Assembly: GCF_002102155.1 (NCBI RefSeq)
Contig: NZ_LQOU01000016.1
Span: 62,001 to 126,000 of the forward strand
Direction: 5' to 3'
DNA: 64,000 nt
Source: Mycobacterium europaeum
GTDB taxonomy: Bacteria > Actinomycetota > Actinomycetes > Mycobacteriales > Mycobacteriaceae
Below are positions 8,689-17,639 of the stretch, piece after piece. The translations under genes and the position numbers were made by a program. The notes beneath the pieces are model-generated. The model did no database searches. It was not told the DNA's origin and saw only the letters and a program-made list of their open reading frames with translations. Position 1 is the first letter of the stretch, and every line of letters starts with the position of its first letter.

Positions 8689-9609
8689 TCAGGCGGCCCG
8701 TGCCGTCCAGGCGAAGTTGTGCATCTCGGGGATCCGTGGCGCCAGCGCGGCGGCGACCAGGCGGCCGATCCGGTCGGCCGCGGCCAGAGGAGTGTCGGGA
8801 TCGAGGAAACCCTCTACCTCGACGCGCAAGGTCCGGCCCGTCCACCGGGCCCGGGCGTGCGCGTGCGTGACGCCCGGCACGGTGGCGGCGACGGCCTCCG
8901 CGGTCGTGACGATCTCGGGGTCGACGCCGTCGAGCAGGCGGTGAGCGATGTCGGCGGTCACCTCCCAGCCGACGTGGCAGATGAACCCGGTGACGACGAT
9001 CCCGGCGACGGCGTCGGCCCAACCCCAGCCGAGCGCCACGCCGACCAGCCCGAGCATCGCCCCCGCCGACGACAACGCGTCCAGCCAGGAGTGCTTGGCG
9101 TCGGCCACCATGGTCGCCGAGCGAATTCGCTTGCCCACCACCAACTTGTAGCGGGCCACCAGCTGGTTGCCCGCGATTCCCACGATCGCCGCGGCGATGC
9201 CCCAGCCCACATATCCGGTGCCGCCGTGCCGGAGCAGCTTCTCGACGCTCTCGTAGGCGGCGACGGCGGCGCTACCCCAAATCACCAGTGCCACACCGAT
9301 GCCGGCCAGGTCCTCGGCGCGTTCGTAACCATAGGGATAGCGCTCGGTGGGGACCTTGCGCGAAGCCCGGAACCCGACGAACACCAGGACGCTGGTGGAG
9401 ACGTCGGAAAGATTGTGTAAAGCGTCGCCGAGCAGGGCCACCGAGCCGGAGAGCAAGGCGATGGCCAATTCGACGAGCCCCGTCAGCGCCAGTCCGATGG
9501 CGCTGACGGCGATGGCCCGGTTGGCCTGCCGACGCTCGCCCGCATCGTCGGTGACGGTGTCGAGAGGGAAACTTGCTGCGGGATCACGGACGCCGTTGAC
9601 GATGTGCAT
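8689..9609 (-). CDS. Cation diffusion facilitator (CDF) transporter
   Basis: 306 aa. Six membrane helices with the CDF metal-site signature SVALLGDALHNLSDV (D/H residues in helix II) and the partner site in helix V (DAKHSWLDALSS), followed by a C-terminal cytosolic ferredoxin-like domain with VPGVTHAHARARW. Predicted proton-driven export of Zn2+ or a similar divalent metal. The start is an ATG at 9609; a second in-frame ATG lies 18 nt upstream. The metal specificity cannot be read from the sequence. Confidence 0.88.
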   Translation of the reverse strand: MHIVNGVRDPAASFPLDTVTDDAGERRQANRAIAVSAIGLALTGLVELAIALLSGSVALLGDALHNLSDVSTSVLVFVGFRASRKVPTERYPYGYERAEDLAGIGVALVIWGSAAVAAYESVEKLLRHGGTGYVGWGIAAAIVGIAGNQLVARYKLVVGKRIRSATMVADAKHSWLDALSSAGAMLGLVGVALGWGWADAVAGIVVTGFICHVGWEVTADIAHRLLDGVDPEIVTTAEAVAATVPGVTHAHARARWTGRTLRVEVEGFLDPDTPLAAADRIGRLVAAALAPRIPEMHNFAWTARAA

Positions 9610-9730
9610 AGGGCAAGCATGCCCCATCGGTCGCCGGCACCCAACCCGGTTGCGCGCCCGGGACGGCCGTGGGCGGGCGCTGGCGCGGGCCGGGCGGAAT
9701 CGACATCGCCGGGCTACCTGACGTGCGCGG

Positions 9731-9943
9731 TCACTTGTCCTGATCGGGGCGCGGGGTGCGGTCGCGCGTGGGGCGAGCGCGCCTCGGGAGAAACATGAGC
9801 ATCACCGGGAACCGCAGCAGCGCGTCGCGGTGGGAGATTTCGAGGAACACGGTCTCGATCTCGATGTTCCTGATCGGCTGCCGTTCCATCATCAAACGGG
9901 TCCGCAGATAGTGCGGGGTTCTCAGCCACTCGATGAAATTCAT
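9731..9943 (-). CDS. Small conserved-looking basic protein
   Basis: 70 aa starting MNFIEWLRTPHYLRTRLMM; soluble, basic (many Arg in the last third). No family recognised. Support for the gene comes from a TAGAGT -10 hexamer (complement of 9951-9956) placed 7 nt before the ATG, giving a leaderless transcript, and from sensible codon use. A longer frame upstream is not supported. Confidence 0.55.
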   Translation of the reverse strand: MNFIEWLRTPHYLRTRLMMERQPIRNIEIETVFLEISHRDALLRFPVMLMFLPRRARPTRDRTPRPDQDK

Positions 9944-10333
9944 GCCCGCGACTCTACCCGTGTGGCGAAATTCATTGCGGGGCAGAAAAATTTGCAGAAC
10001 TGCGGGTCTACTTGGCCATAGCCGCGGGCAAACGCTCAGCCGGTACTGACCCGCTGCAAATCGACTGCGTCCGGCGCGATCCCGTCGTCGGCGGGGCCCC
10101 GGCATCCGTAATGCTCAGCGGGGCCGCCGCTCACGCCGACCCGCCGTCGCCGGGTCCGACACCCCCGCCCGTGCGGTCACCGTCACCGGATTGAGCAATC
10201 GTCGGCCGCGAAGCCGATTATTCAACTTTCGATAAGTTGCATTTTCCCTGGTTTACCTATTCTTCGTATCCTGCCGCATTAGAGCCGCATCCTGCGGGCG
10301 TCGTCAACGGCACGAGGAAAGGAAGCGGAGCAA
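9944..10333 (+). other. Intergenic region with a possible promoter
   Basis: No credible gene. Contains the divergent -10 for the small minus-strand gene and, on the plus strand, TTGCAT (10237-10242) and TATTCT (10258-10263) with a 15-bp spacer, a weak candidate promoter for the DUF732 gene at 10334. A GAAAGGAAGCGGAG stretch just before 10334 supplies the ribosome-binding site. Confidence 0.4.
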
Positions 10334-10681
10334 ATGCCCCCATCTCGCTGGCTGGCGCGACTGGTCGTCCCCGTCATTGCCGGCGCCGCCCTTCTCACCG
10401 GGTCGGCGACCGCGAACGCCGACGCCGCCGACGACGCCTACCTCGCTCAACTGCGGGCTGCGGGCTTCAATTGGCCGCCGGACCACGACGCCGCCCTGAC
10501 CGGCATGGGGCGCCTCATCTGTGACGATCTCGGCTGGGGCTGGACGTACGACCAAATTGCCCAGAGCGTCCACGCCAACCTGGACCCCAGGAATGTGACG
10601 TTCGGGGACGTCCATTCCATGGTGACGCTGGCGCACGCGACTTATTGCCCGCTGCAGCGGTGCTGGACCGACCACTGCTGA
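10334..10681 (+). CDS. Secreted DUF732 protein
   Basis: 115 aa: signal peptide through SATANADA, then DUF732 with DDAYLAQLRAAGFNWPPDH, central Cys (RLICDDLGWG) and C-terminal Cys residues (TYCPLQRCWTDHC; three cysteines at the tail rather than one). A purine-rich Shine-Dalgarno (GGAAGCGGAG) precedes the ATG. Third DUF732 gene in the left 11 kb. Function unknown. Confidence 0.87.
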   Translation: MPPSRWLARLVVPVIAGAALLTGSATANADAADDAYLAQLRAAGFNWPPDHDAALTGMGRLICDDLGWGWTYDQIAQSVHANLDPRNVTFGDVHSMVTLAHATYCPLQRCWTDHC

Positions 10682-10777
10682 CCCGTGAATTCTTAGGACC
10701 ATTTCTGAGACACGGCCATTGTTTCCGGTGTAGCGTCCCGATCAATTTCATAGCGGGCGTGGCAGAAAGACCGGGCA

Positions 10778-11521
10778 ATGAAAGCAGCAATCGCGGTCGC
10801 GGCGGCAGCCGTTTTTGCGTTAGGTCTGCCGACTGCCGCGCCGGCCCGCGCCGACACGACCGGCACCGTCAAAGCGCCGACCACCCCGCGCATGAATGGC
10901 GCCAACCTGAAGTCGGGCCAGGACGGGGTGTACGACGCCGGCAAGGTCCTGACCCTGGTGTGCCACGCCGCGGGTGAGCCGGTCAAGGGCTTCTTCAGCT
11001 ACCAGATCGCCGACGGCGGTTGGGACAGCCTGTGGTACAAGACATCTGACGGTCACTACGTCGCCGACGTCGACGTCGATACGCGCACCCTCGATGCCCT
11101 GGGCCCGGACTGCGGCGGTGGGGGAGCGGCCCCCGCGGCGGCGACCGTGGAAGACAAGGCGGCACGTGCGATGGCCTGGGCGCGTGGCCAGATGGCCGCG
11201 GATCCGGACAACACGGTCCAGTGCGAGGCGTTCGTCGAGCAGGCCTACAACCACGCGTTCAGATATCCGTCGGCGATGGACGCTTTCAACGATTTCAACC
11301 GCAAAGGCCTGATTCATACCAACGCCGAGAACATTCCGGAGGGGGCACTCGTCTTTACGAGCAATCCGGGATTCGATCACGGCACTGGGCACGTGATGCT
11401 CAGCGAGGGCAACGGCCAATACCTCACCGCCAACTACTTCACGCCGCCGCACATCCGGGAAATACGACCAAGTCCGTACGATTCGCAGAACATCTTTCTC
11501 GGGTGGGCCTACGCGCCGTAG
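10778..11521 (+). CDS. Exported protein with NlpC/P60- or CHAP-like peptidase fold
   Basis: 247 aa. Signal peptide (KAAIAVAAAAVFALGLPTAAPARA). Residues ~25-110 form an N-terminal beta-domain with two Cys; residues ~125-247 look like a papain-fold amidase: QCEAFVEQAYNHAF supplies the Cys, and HGTGHVMLSEGNGQY the His strand, with GALVF before it, in the order seen in NlpC/P60 and CHAP cell-wall hydrolases. Likely acts on peptidoglycan outside the membrane, but the catalytic assignment is inference. Confidence 0.7.
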   Translation: MKAAIAVAAAAVFALGLPTAAPARADTTGTVKAPTTPRMNGANLKSGQDGVYDAGKVLTLVCHAAGEPVKGFFSYQIADGGWDSLWYKTSDGHYVADVDVDTRTLDALGPDCGGGGAAPAAATVEDKAARAMAWARGQMAADPDNTVQCEAFVEQAYNHAFRYPSAMDAFNDFNRKGLIHTNAENIPEGALVFTSNPGFDHGTGHVMLSEGNGQYLTANYFTPPHIREIRPSPYDSQNIFLGWAYAP

Positions 11522-11554
11522 GTGGCCTGGGCAATCTGTGGTACTCACGACCAC

Positions 11555-11785
11555 ATGGACAATCCTTCACCGGGCCCGGGTTGGTGGCTGGCCTCAGACG
11601 GCAAGTGGTATCCGCAGCAGTGGGAATACACGTGGGATTACCGCGAGGGGGACACCGCCATGGACGAGATGAAGCTGAAGGCGGATGAACTGGGCCGCCA
11701 GGGGTGGGAGATGGTCGGGCTCGATGCCGACCATCGGGGAGCCTTTTCCGTCGCATGCTTCTTCAAGCGGCCGATCGCGCCGTAA
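11555..11785 (+). CDS. Small protein with WW-like tryptophan-rich N-terminus
   Basis: 76 aa. PGWWLASDGKWYPQQWEY resembles the short 'PGWYPDPSG-W' type modules found at the start of many actinobacterial membrane or signalling proteins; the rest (MDEMKLKADELGRQGWEMV, then a FKRP strand) resembles the DUF4177 fold of short beta-alpha proteins. Starts 34 bp after the peptidase-like gene, so possibly cotranscribed. Function unknown. Confidence 0.6.
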   Translation: MDNPSPGPGWWLASDGKWYPQQWEYTWDYREGDTAMDEMKLKADELGRQGWEMVGLDADHRGAFSVACFFKRPIAP

Positions 11786-11909
11786 CCGGGCCGCGGCGCC
11801 GGCGTGAAACTTCGCTGAGGCGCGACCCGCTCAAGTGGGTAACCAAGCCGGTAACGCGCCGGGACGCGTCGGTTGAGCGATCAGGTCACTACTCGGAAGG
11901 CGGCATCGG

Positions 11910-12188
11910 ATGGTTCGTGAGCAGGGCGGCCGGTGGGACGTCAGCATCAAGGACAACGCGGTTTACCTCGAGCGGGTATCGGAGGACGACGAGCGGTTAT
12001 TCGACGAGGCGCTGACGTCTGACGAGGCGCGCGACTTAGCTGAGCTTCTGACGAAGTTCGCCCACAGGCTCGATCACTCCGAGAAATCCAAGGAGTCCGG
12101 GGATTCCGACGAGGACGAAGACGACGAAGACGCCGACGACGACGAACACGACGGACACGACGAAGACGACGACGAGGACTCGGATTAG
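11910..12188 (+). CDS. Small protein with long acidic tail
   Basis: 92 aa. Residues 1-60 are mixed alpha/beta (WDVSIKDNAVYLERV, then an amphipathic helix DEARDLAELLTKFAHRL); residues ~60-92 are almost only Asp and Glu with a few His. Such tails bind basic proteins or metals, or mimic DNA; no partner is indicated. The acid repeats arise from GAC/GAG/GAT triplets, so this part may vary in length between strains. Confidence 0.6.
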   Translation: MVREQGGRWDVSIKDNAVYLERVSEDDERLFDEALTSDEARDLAELLTKFAHRLDHSEKSKESGDSDEDEDDEDADDDEHDGHDEDDDEDSD

Positions 12189-12339
12189 GTTGGTGGGCAA
12201 CGAAACAGGGCGTCGTCGCGTCGGACGGTGAAGTAGCCGACACGCGCACCGTCCCCGCGGACGTCGAGGAATGGGGACGCGGCGGGCGCGCGGACGCGCC
12301 AGCCGCGACGGCCGCTCGGCGCGATGAGATCATGGGCGG

Positions 12340-12672
12340 ATGACCACCCACACCTGCTTGGGTTGCGGGCTGCAAACTCGCTACTCCTACGGGCGCGCCT
12401 GCATGGGGTGCGGTCTGCCAACCCACCGCTCATATGGTGATCGGCCAGATTGGCGTCCGCAGGCGGCGGCGGCGTTCGCGGCGCCGGCACGGATCGTCAG
12501 CCTGGGCGAGCGGCATCCGACGGCCGCGGTGGCGTTGATCGTGCCCAGCGCAATCATCGCCATCGCCGCGGTCGCCACCTACCCACTGGTGTTCGTGCCC
12601 TTGCTGGTCCTGCTCGGCGTCGCGTTGGTGGCCTCGGCCCGCTACGAGGAAGCCCGCAGCCCCTCGGAGTAG
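12340..12672 (+). CDS. Small zinc-ribbon membrane protein
   Basis: 110 aa. The first 35 residues hold two C-x2-C pairs (CLGCGLQ and CMGCGLP) separated by 13 residues, a zinc-ribbon arrangement; residues ~60-100 are two hydrophobic helices (VALIVPSAIIAIAAVATYPLV and the next). A cytosolic zinc knuckle tethered to the membrane is a common mycobacterial small-protein design. Function unknown. Confidence 0.65.
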   Translation: MTTHTCLGCGLQTRYSYGRACMGCGLPTHRSYGDRPDWRPQAAAAFAAPARIVSLGERHPTAAVALIVPSAIIAIAAVATYPLVFVPLLVLLGVALVASARYEEARSPSE

Positions 12673-12712
12673 TTCGCTGCCCGGCCGTGGTCGAAAGGAA
12701 AGTTGGGGGCCT

Positions 12713-12740
12713 CATAACCTGCCCTGCAGGGCAGGTTATG
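12713..12740. repeat. 28-bp perfect palindrome ending on a start codon
   Basis: Left arm CATAACCTGCCC, centre TGCA, right arm GGGCAGGTTATG; every base pairs. The final ATG is the start codon of the next small gene. It could be an operator, a stem-loop hiding the start codon, or a remnant of an insertion. Confidence 0.85.
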
Positions 12741-12986
12741 AATCAGCACACCGTGGGTAGCATTGGCAATTTCAGTGCTGCTGATGGGTGGAGCGTGCCC
12801 CTTAAACGTGTGGACGAATTGAAGCCCGGTGACAAGATCCGCATGAAGATCGGGCATGCCACCGTCGCAGCGACTGAACCCCTCGATGACGAGCGCACCA
12901 TGCTGACCTTTTTCTACGGAACGAAACACGCGGCCGATAATGCTCTCACCGTGGATGTCCTCGACGATGACGAGTGGGGTTGGTGA
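12738..12986 (+). CDS. Small hypothetical protein, beta-rich
   Basis: 82 aa starting MNQHTVGSIGNFSAADGW. Pattern LKRVDELKPGDKIRMKIG suggests a short SH3-like or Hint/intein-like beta segment, and the end is acidic (DVLDDDEWGW). No family recognised. The ATG is the right edge of a 28-bp palindrome, so expression is probably controlled at that site. Boundary of the accessory segment that continues to 20.7 kb. Confidence 0.5.
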   Translation: MNQHTVGSIGNFSAADGWSVPLKRVDELKPGDKIRMKIGHATVAATEPLDDERTMLTFFYGTKHAADNALTVDVLDDDEWGW

Positions 12987-13062
12987 GGCATCCCGCCAGA
13001 CTCTTGCCCGCGAGGCGATCGGCATATCACCATTGAACGGGTACGGCCTCAGAGGAGAATTG

Positions 13063-13563
13063 ATGATGTCGCACCGCGTGAAATGCTTCGTCGGATTGTG
13101 CGCCGCGTCGCTGCCGATTGCCATGTCGCATCCCTCGACCGCCTTTGCCGACAATCCGTCGTGGAACGGCCAGTACGCGATCACGTTCATGGTGGGTCCG
13201 AAGGCCGGCACCAGCATGGCGGTCGGCAATCCCGAGGTGCAGCACACCGAGGTCTACGGTTTCCGCTCGAGCTGCACGAACGGGAAGTGCGTCGCCACGA
13301 TCGTCAGTGGCCCGCCGCCGACTAACCCGACGGTTCCGCAGCCGGTGCAGTTCACCTGGGACGGGAAATCCTGGTCGCAAACCAACGATTTCCAGTGGGA
13401 CTGCATGATGCCCGACACCTCGATCGAGTGGAATCCGGCCCGAGCCACCGTGCGCTACACGCCCCAGCCCGACGGGTCGCTTGACGGCCTCATGCACACC
13501 GACATCTTGAGCGGCGCGTGCCAGGGAACCATCGACATGGACATGAAGGCCGAGCGCGTCTGA
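13063..13563 (+). CDS. Exported hypothetical protein
   Basis: About 166 aa with a signal peptide (KCFVGLCAASLPIAMSHPSTAFA) and a beta-rich mature domain with four Cys (RSSCTNGKCVATIV, FQWDCMMP, LSGACQGT). The layout WNGQYAITFMVGP...GFRSSC...WSQTNDFQWDC is shared with the extracellular sensor-like domains of some mycobacterial secreted proteins, though I cannot name a family. Tandem ATGs at 13063/13066 follow a good AGAGGAG site. Confidence 0.7.
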   Translation: MMSHRVKCFVGLCAASLPIAMSHPSTAFADNPSWNGQYAITFMVGPKAGTSMAVGNPEVQHTEVYGFRSSCTNGKCVATIVSGPPPTNPTVPQPVQFTWDGKSWSQTNDFQWDCMMPDTSIEWNPARATVRYTPQPDGSLDGLMHTDILSGACQGTIDMDMKAERV

Positions 13564-13755
13564 ATGTGTCCCGACGGCACCGCCGGACGGTCAAACATGA
13601 GGTGCTGGACCAGCACCAGATTTCAATGAAGCAATGTCCGTGCGCCCGCACGCTATCTGAGACCGTTCAGCGTCCCTGTATCGAAGCCGTACAGTGCTGA
13701 AGATGCATCGCACGACAACCACGTCGCCGCGCTTCAGCGGAAACACATCCGCGCC

Positions 13756-14634
13756 GTGACAGCACTGGATGAAGCCGCCGCCGCGCTGGCTGCAAACGAG
13801 ATGGCGCGAGCCGAAACCATCGCCGGCGAAATCCTGAAAGCGCAACCAGCGAATCCCCAGGCGCTGCACGTGTTGGCGGCAGCGCTGTCCGCGCAAGGCC
13901 GGGTGGCCGAAGCGCTTGCCGCCTACCAGTCGGCCGTGGAGTGGCTGCACGGCAACCTGGCGCCGACACAAACTCCCTTCGGATTGCACGTGCTGCACGT
14001 CCTAGGTTTTCGGCCCAGGGGCATCCTCGATATCGGCGCATTCGAGGGGACTTTCGCGCGAACGGCGCGGTATTTCTTCGGGCAATCTCCGATCCTGATG
14101 CTCGAAGCTCAGCCCAGCAAGGAGATGCAACTCAAAGCTGTCGCCGCGCAGCTACCGGATGTGGACTATCGCATCGTGTTGCTGGGAGCGGAAAACCACG
14201 AGCGTGTCGCTTTCCATCAGGTGAATGCTGCGATCAACTCCTCCGGCTCATCGCTCTACGAGGAGCAGACCTCCTATCCGCGCGACACAATCTCGCTGCC
14301 CATGCGCAGATTGGACGACGTGCTGACCGAGCTGCCTGGCCGCGAATTCGACCTGCTGAAAATCGATGTGCAGGGCGCGGAAATCGACGTGCTGCGCGGC
14401 GGCGCACAGACGCTTGCGGGCGTCGAGGCCATTGTCATCGAGTTGTCCCTGCTCGAATACAACAGAGGCGCCCCGCTGATCGCGGAGGTGATGAGATGGC
14501 TTGGCGAGCAGGGTTTCTCGCTATTCGACGTGTTTCCGGTCTCACGCATCCCGACGACCGGTGCGCTGCTCCAAGTGGACGGGATCTTCCTGCGCCGCGA
14601 ATCCAGCCTATGGCCCAAGGCGCCGTTCTTCTGA
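13756..14634 (+). CDS. FkbM-family methyltransferase with TPR-like N-terminus
   Basis: 292 aa. Residues ~1-65 are two helical repeats of TPR character (AEALAAYQSAVEWL). Residues ~75-290 are an SAM-dependent FkbM domain: motif I GILDIGAFEGTFA, and KIDVQGAEIDVLRGG in the centre, which is diagnostic. FkbM enzymes O-methylate sugars or polyketides; in mycobacteria they modify glycopeptidolipid or glycan residues. Starts with GTG at 13756. No glycosyltransferase neighbours, so the substrate is open. Confidence 0.82.
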   Translation: MTALDEAAAALAANEMARAETIAGEILKAQPANPQALHVLAAALSAQGRVAEALAAYQSAVEWLHGNLAPTQTPFGLHVLHVLGFRPRGILDIGAFEGTFARTARYFFGQSPILMLEAQPSKEMQLKAVAAQLPDVDYRIVLLGAENHERVAFHQVNAAINSSGSSLYEEQTSYPRDTISLPMRRLDDVLTELPGREFDLLKIDVQGAEIDVLRGGAQTLAGVEAIVIELSLLEYNRGAPLIAEVMRWLGEQGFSLFDVFPVSRIPTTGALLQVDGIFLRRESSLWPKAPFF

Positions 14635-14911
14635 GCCTCCCGCGATGCCGGCATGAAAAGCCTCGCGGGGTCAACCCGGAAACGCTGCGCACAGGTGCCT
14701 GTCCGCAGCGTGTGGGACCCGCGCTTCGCGATTGCGCGAGCCGGTCAAGATTCGCATCTTCGGCGCACCGGGTGCTGTCGTCCCCGGCCGTCCGGTCTGA
14801 GTCGATCGACCCGGCTGACGATGTTCCCGCGGCGACAGGTCCGGGTGGCGAGGGTGCTGAGTGACTACCTCAGACGCTGGTGATGCGAAATTGATCCGGC
14901 TTGAGCATCAA
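14635..14911. other. Intergenic, nothing recognised
   Basis: Between the methyltransferase and the convergent lipoprotein. A 76-codon plus-strand frame is present but lacks a plausible start signal or composition; no RNA or repeat was seen. Confidence 0.4.
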
Positions 14912-15556
14912 CTAGCTTCCCGGTGCACTTTGGCGAATGACCTTGGGAACCGGTAGGCCATCTCGACGTAGCTCGCCGGGGAAGCATGGTGACGTTGCGA
15001 CGATGGTCGGTGGATAGTCGGGGGGATATGCCGCCTTGATTTGTATGCGGTATCCGTCCGGGAAGTAACCGAATTGGTTCGGCTTTTCAAATCCGTCGCG
15101 CTCCATCACCGTGATACCCCAGCTTCGCCAAAGCTCTCCGGCGCGCGCTACGAGATCTGCAGACTTCGTTCCGGCGGGCGCGATCACTTTGGCGAACAAC
15201 GAAAACTCGGTGGGGCCGGGGCCGGGGCCGGTGTAGTTGTCGTCGCACCCGAGGTTGCTGCCGCCGATGGTGTCGCTCGTGTCGAGGACGGTGCCCGGCG
15301 GCAACCCGTCGACCGTTTTCTGGAGGTACTGGAGCACTGAGTCCTGGGCCTCTTGTTGGCTTTTCGGGATCTTCGGTGACGGCGCAATGGGTGTGGGTTC
15401 CATGGGCCCTCCTGGAATGATTGTCGCGCCGGACGGAGCTGATGGCCCCGACCCTGTGTGCTTAGTTGGATTGGTCGATGAGCACGCTGCAAGTGCAGCC
15501 GCTGCCAACAGAACAGCGAACACGTCGAGCAATTCGCGAGTTTTTGTCTTCGTCAT
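14912..15556 (-). CDS. Lipoprotein downstream of alpha/beta-hydrolase (immunity candidate)
   Basis: 214 aa. Signal peptide with lipobox LAAAALAACSS (Cys 25), then a Pro/Ser/Thr-rich linker to residue ~60, then a compact domain with two Cys (LGCDDNY and TSPCFPG) and WGITVMERD. The gene begins 10 nt after the stop of the hydrolase at 15567, so the two are one transcription unit. By position and architecture it recalls mycobacterial lipoproteins that follow large hydrolase genes (an LppJ/LppA-like pattern). An immunity or partner role is inference. Confidence 0.75.
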   Translation of the reverse strand: MTKTKTRELLDVFAVLLAAAALAACSSTNPTKHTGSGPSAPSGATIIPGGPMEPTPIAPSPKIPKSQQEAQDSVLQYLQKTVDGLPPGTVLDTSDTIGGSNLGCDDNYTGPGPGPTEFSLFAKVIAPAGTKSADLVARAGELWRSWGITVMERDGFEKPNQFGYFPDGYRIQIKAAYPPDYPPTIVATSPCFPGELRRDGLPVPKVIRQSAPGS

Positions 15557-15566
15557 CCTTTTGCCG

Positions 15567-17336
15567 TCACTTGGGTGGTGTCACATCGGTTCGTCCGGCG
15601 ATAATGCGTCCCATGTTATCGAGCGCGGGGTTGCCACTGTCCCAGTAGCTGCTGTGTGCCGCTATCGAGGGCAGCCCGAACGGCCAGGTGGGTCCGGGTG
15701 CGGCCTGGAAAGTCGTAGCGCCAAAATCTGCGCCCGTCGGGTCTGGGCCGAGTGTCCATCCGGTCGCGACGCCGATGATGTCGTTTTGTGCTTTCGTCGC
15801 GTACACGTGGGCACCGGGGGCGAGGTTGAGGTCGCCGGCATGGTCGGTGAGCACGCCGGGACTGGCTACCGCGATGACGTTGTTGGCGTCGAGGTGGTGG
15901 CCCCCGAGCGCCGCCGCCCCGACCTCAGTCGAGCCGTAGCTATGTCCGATGACCGTGTTGACCGATGGCCCGCCGGTAAGAGCGTCGTTGTGAGACGCCC
16001 GCAACCCGGCTTGGAAGTCATCTAATGCGGCGGCGCCATTGTGGGCGTAGCTGGTTGACGCAGCTTGGAACACGTCCATTGGCCGGTCATAACCCATCCA
16101 GGTCGTCACAGAAACGTCACCGGGCGCAAGCCTGCCGTCGGCGTCCCTCGCGGCCTGATACATCCGCAGAGATTTATCCTGGCTGCCGCTGAATCGTGTC
16201 GTATCCTGACCCGTTCCGGGCACAAAGGTGGCGTCGCGTTTGGCGGTATCGGGATTGTTGATGGAGACCGCGGCGTGGCCCTTGTCGTCGATGATCCCGA
16301 GATACTTGGGCGGGTTGCGTGGGTCGACTTTGCCCCCTGGCGCAACTTGGTCCGGCGGTGGCCCCAGTGAATTCTTCACATCCGCATACCCGTCGTGTGT
16401 CCGGTTGGCGGCGTCCCACTGTTTCCTCCAGTCGCGGTAGGTACTGGTCATGATTCCGGGCGTGAAGCCGCTGGCCCAGTCCGGATGCTCGGCACGCAGG
16501 CGGTCCAAGTCGGCTTGATTGGACCTCTGTAATTCGTCGAGATGCATGCGGTTGTAGTGGTCACGGTCGGTGAAGGGCATGCCGGCGTGGTTGCCGATGA
16601 AATGATCGCGGTCGTATTCCGCGTCTTTTTGCTCTTGGGTGAGCGAATTCCATACCTGTGCAAACTGATTGGGGTCATCCGGCAGCGGGGGCGCCGGCGA
16701 CAGCGGCCCCTCTTGCGCCCTGATACCTGCCGGGTCGTATCCATCACTCTTCAGGGTGCCCAGCGCGTTCTGCAACGTGTTCGAGTAGCCGTCGCGTGTT
16801 GCCTGCAGCTGGCCCAGTGCGGCCTTCGTGTCGCGAATGGCGTCGTCTTCGAGTGAGGTGATGTAGCCATTGAGCGCATTTCGGTCGGCCGTGCTGAGGT
16901 TGGGGTGCTCGTTTTCCAACTCGACGGCCTCGGCGATCATGTCGTCGAGCCCCTTCAGCTGCGCTTCCAGCGAGGCTATCTGGCCGGCGGCCGTTTTTTG
17001 CGCCTCGGCCAAGGATGCGGCGATGTTTTCCAGGTCCGCGCCGATTTTGGGCAGTTGCACGGACTGCGCCCCAAGGGATTTCGTCACCCGCTGCACTTCA
17101 GCGGAGGCGTTGATCGGATGATCGCCGTCCTGGTGATTCCAGGCGGCATCGAAGCGGGAGCGCGCTTGCTCGAAGGCATGGTCAGCTTCGGCGCTCGAAT
17201 GGCCCGCGGCTTTAAACGCATTCGCCAGGTTGGAAATCTGCAGCGGGCTGCCGGCTTGCAAGCTCCGATCGATCGCCCACGGATCACCGCCAGCGAAGGC
17301 GATCAACGCCGGGATACTTATGTACTTGAGCTGCAT
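15567..17336 (-). CDS. Large alpha/beta-hydrolase with WXG/LXG-like helical N-terminus (DUF1023-type)
   Basis: 589 aa. Residues ~1-190 are helical with a WXG100-like look (DHAFEQARSRFDAAWN, then a long coiled coil LAEAQKTAAGQIASLEAQLK), lacking a Sec signal. Residues ~340-589 form a DUF1023-like alpha/beta hydrolase: nucleophile elbow VIGHSYGSTE (Ser), acid region NDIIG, and late His in IAAHSSYWDSG. This arrangement (helical export domain plus enzymatic C-terminus, lipoprotein gene next) fits a type VII secreted toxin or esterase. Substrate unknown. Its C-terminal third is repeated in a broken copy at 17640-18107 on the other strand. Confidence 0.8.
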   Translation of the reverse strand: MQLKYISIPALIAFAGGDPWAIDRSLQAGSPLQISNLANAFKAAGHSSAEADHAFEQARSRFDAAWNHQDGDHPINASAEVQRVTKSLGAQSVQLPKIGADLENIAASLAEAQKTAAGQIASLEAQLKGLDDMIAEAVELENEHPNLSTADRNALNGYITSLEDDAIRDTKAALGQLQATRDGYSNTLQNALGTLKSDGYDPAGIRAQEGPLSPAPPLPDDPNQFAQVWNSLTQEQKDAEYDRDHFIGNHAGMPFTDRDHYNRMHLDELQRSNQADLDRLRAEHPDWASGFTPGIMTSTYRDWRKQWDAANRTHDGYADVKNSLGPPPDQVAPGGKVDPRNPPKYLGIIDDKGHAAVSINNPDTAKRDATFVPGTGQDTTRFSGSQDKSLRMYQAARDADGRLAPGDVSVTTWMGYDRPMDVFQAASTSYAHNGAAALDDFQAGLRASHNDALTGGPSVNTVIGHSYGSTEVGAAALGGHHLDANNVIAVASPGVLTDHAGDLNLAPGAHVYATKAQNDIIGVATGWTLGPDPTGADFGATTFQAAPGPTWPFGLPSIAAHSSYWDSGNPALDNMGRIIAGRTDVTPPK

Positions 17337-17639
17337 CGCACCGCGAGCTGTCCGCGACTGCCGATCCGCGTTCGATCACCGTCAACAGACATCGCCACCC
17401 CTTCTGAGCGGCTGTAACGCTACTACCGCCGATCGCACCGTCAATTCACATGCAAAAGGCGCGGTATCGAACCCCGAAATGGCCCAGAGGTGAACGTCTG
17501 GGTTTTGTCGGGCGGTGACGTCTCGGCTTGGCTGGAGCTTGTCCGCGGACGTGGCTCGGGTTCTGTACGGGTCTGGCGTTTTCGCCGACCTCGCTTCCGC
17601 AGGACGAAGGCCGTTGCCGCACAAAGTATCTGACCGATT
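17337..17639. other. Intergenic between divergent hydrolase units
   Basis: About 300 bp with no supported gene. It lies between the start of the intact hydrolase and the remnant, and should hold the divergent promoter; no clear -10/-35 pair was identified. Confidence 0.4.

Noticed and set aside
12185..12490. Minus-strand frame with plausible codon use near its end
   Set aside because: No start codon in the convincing part and it overlaps the zinc-ribbon gene; at most a relic.
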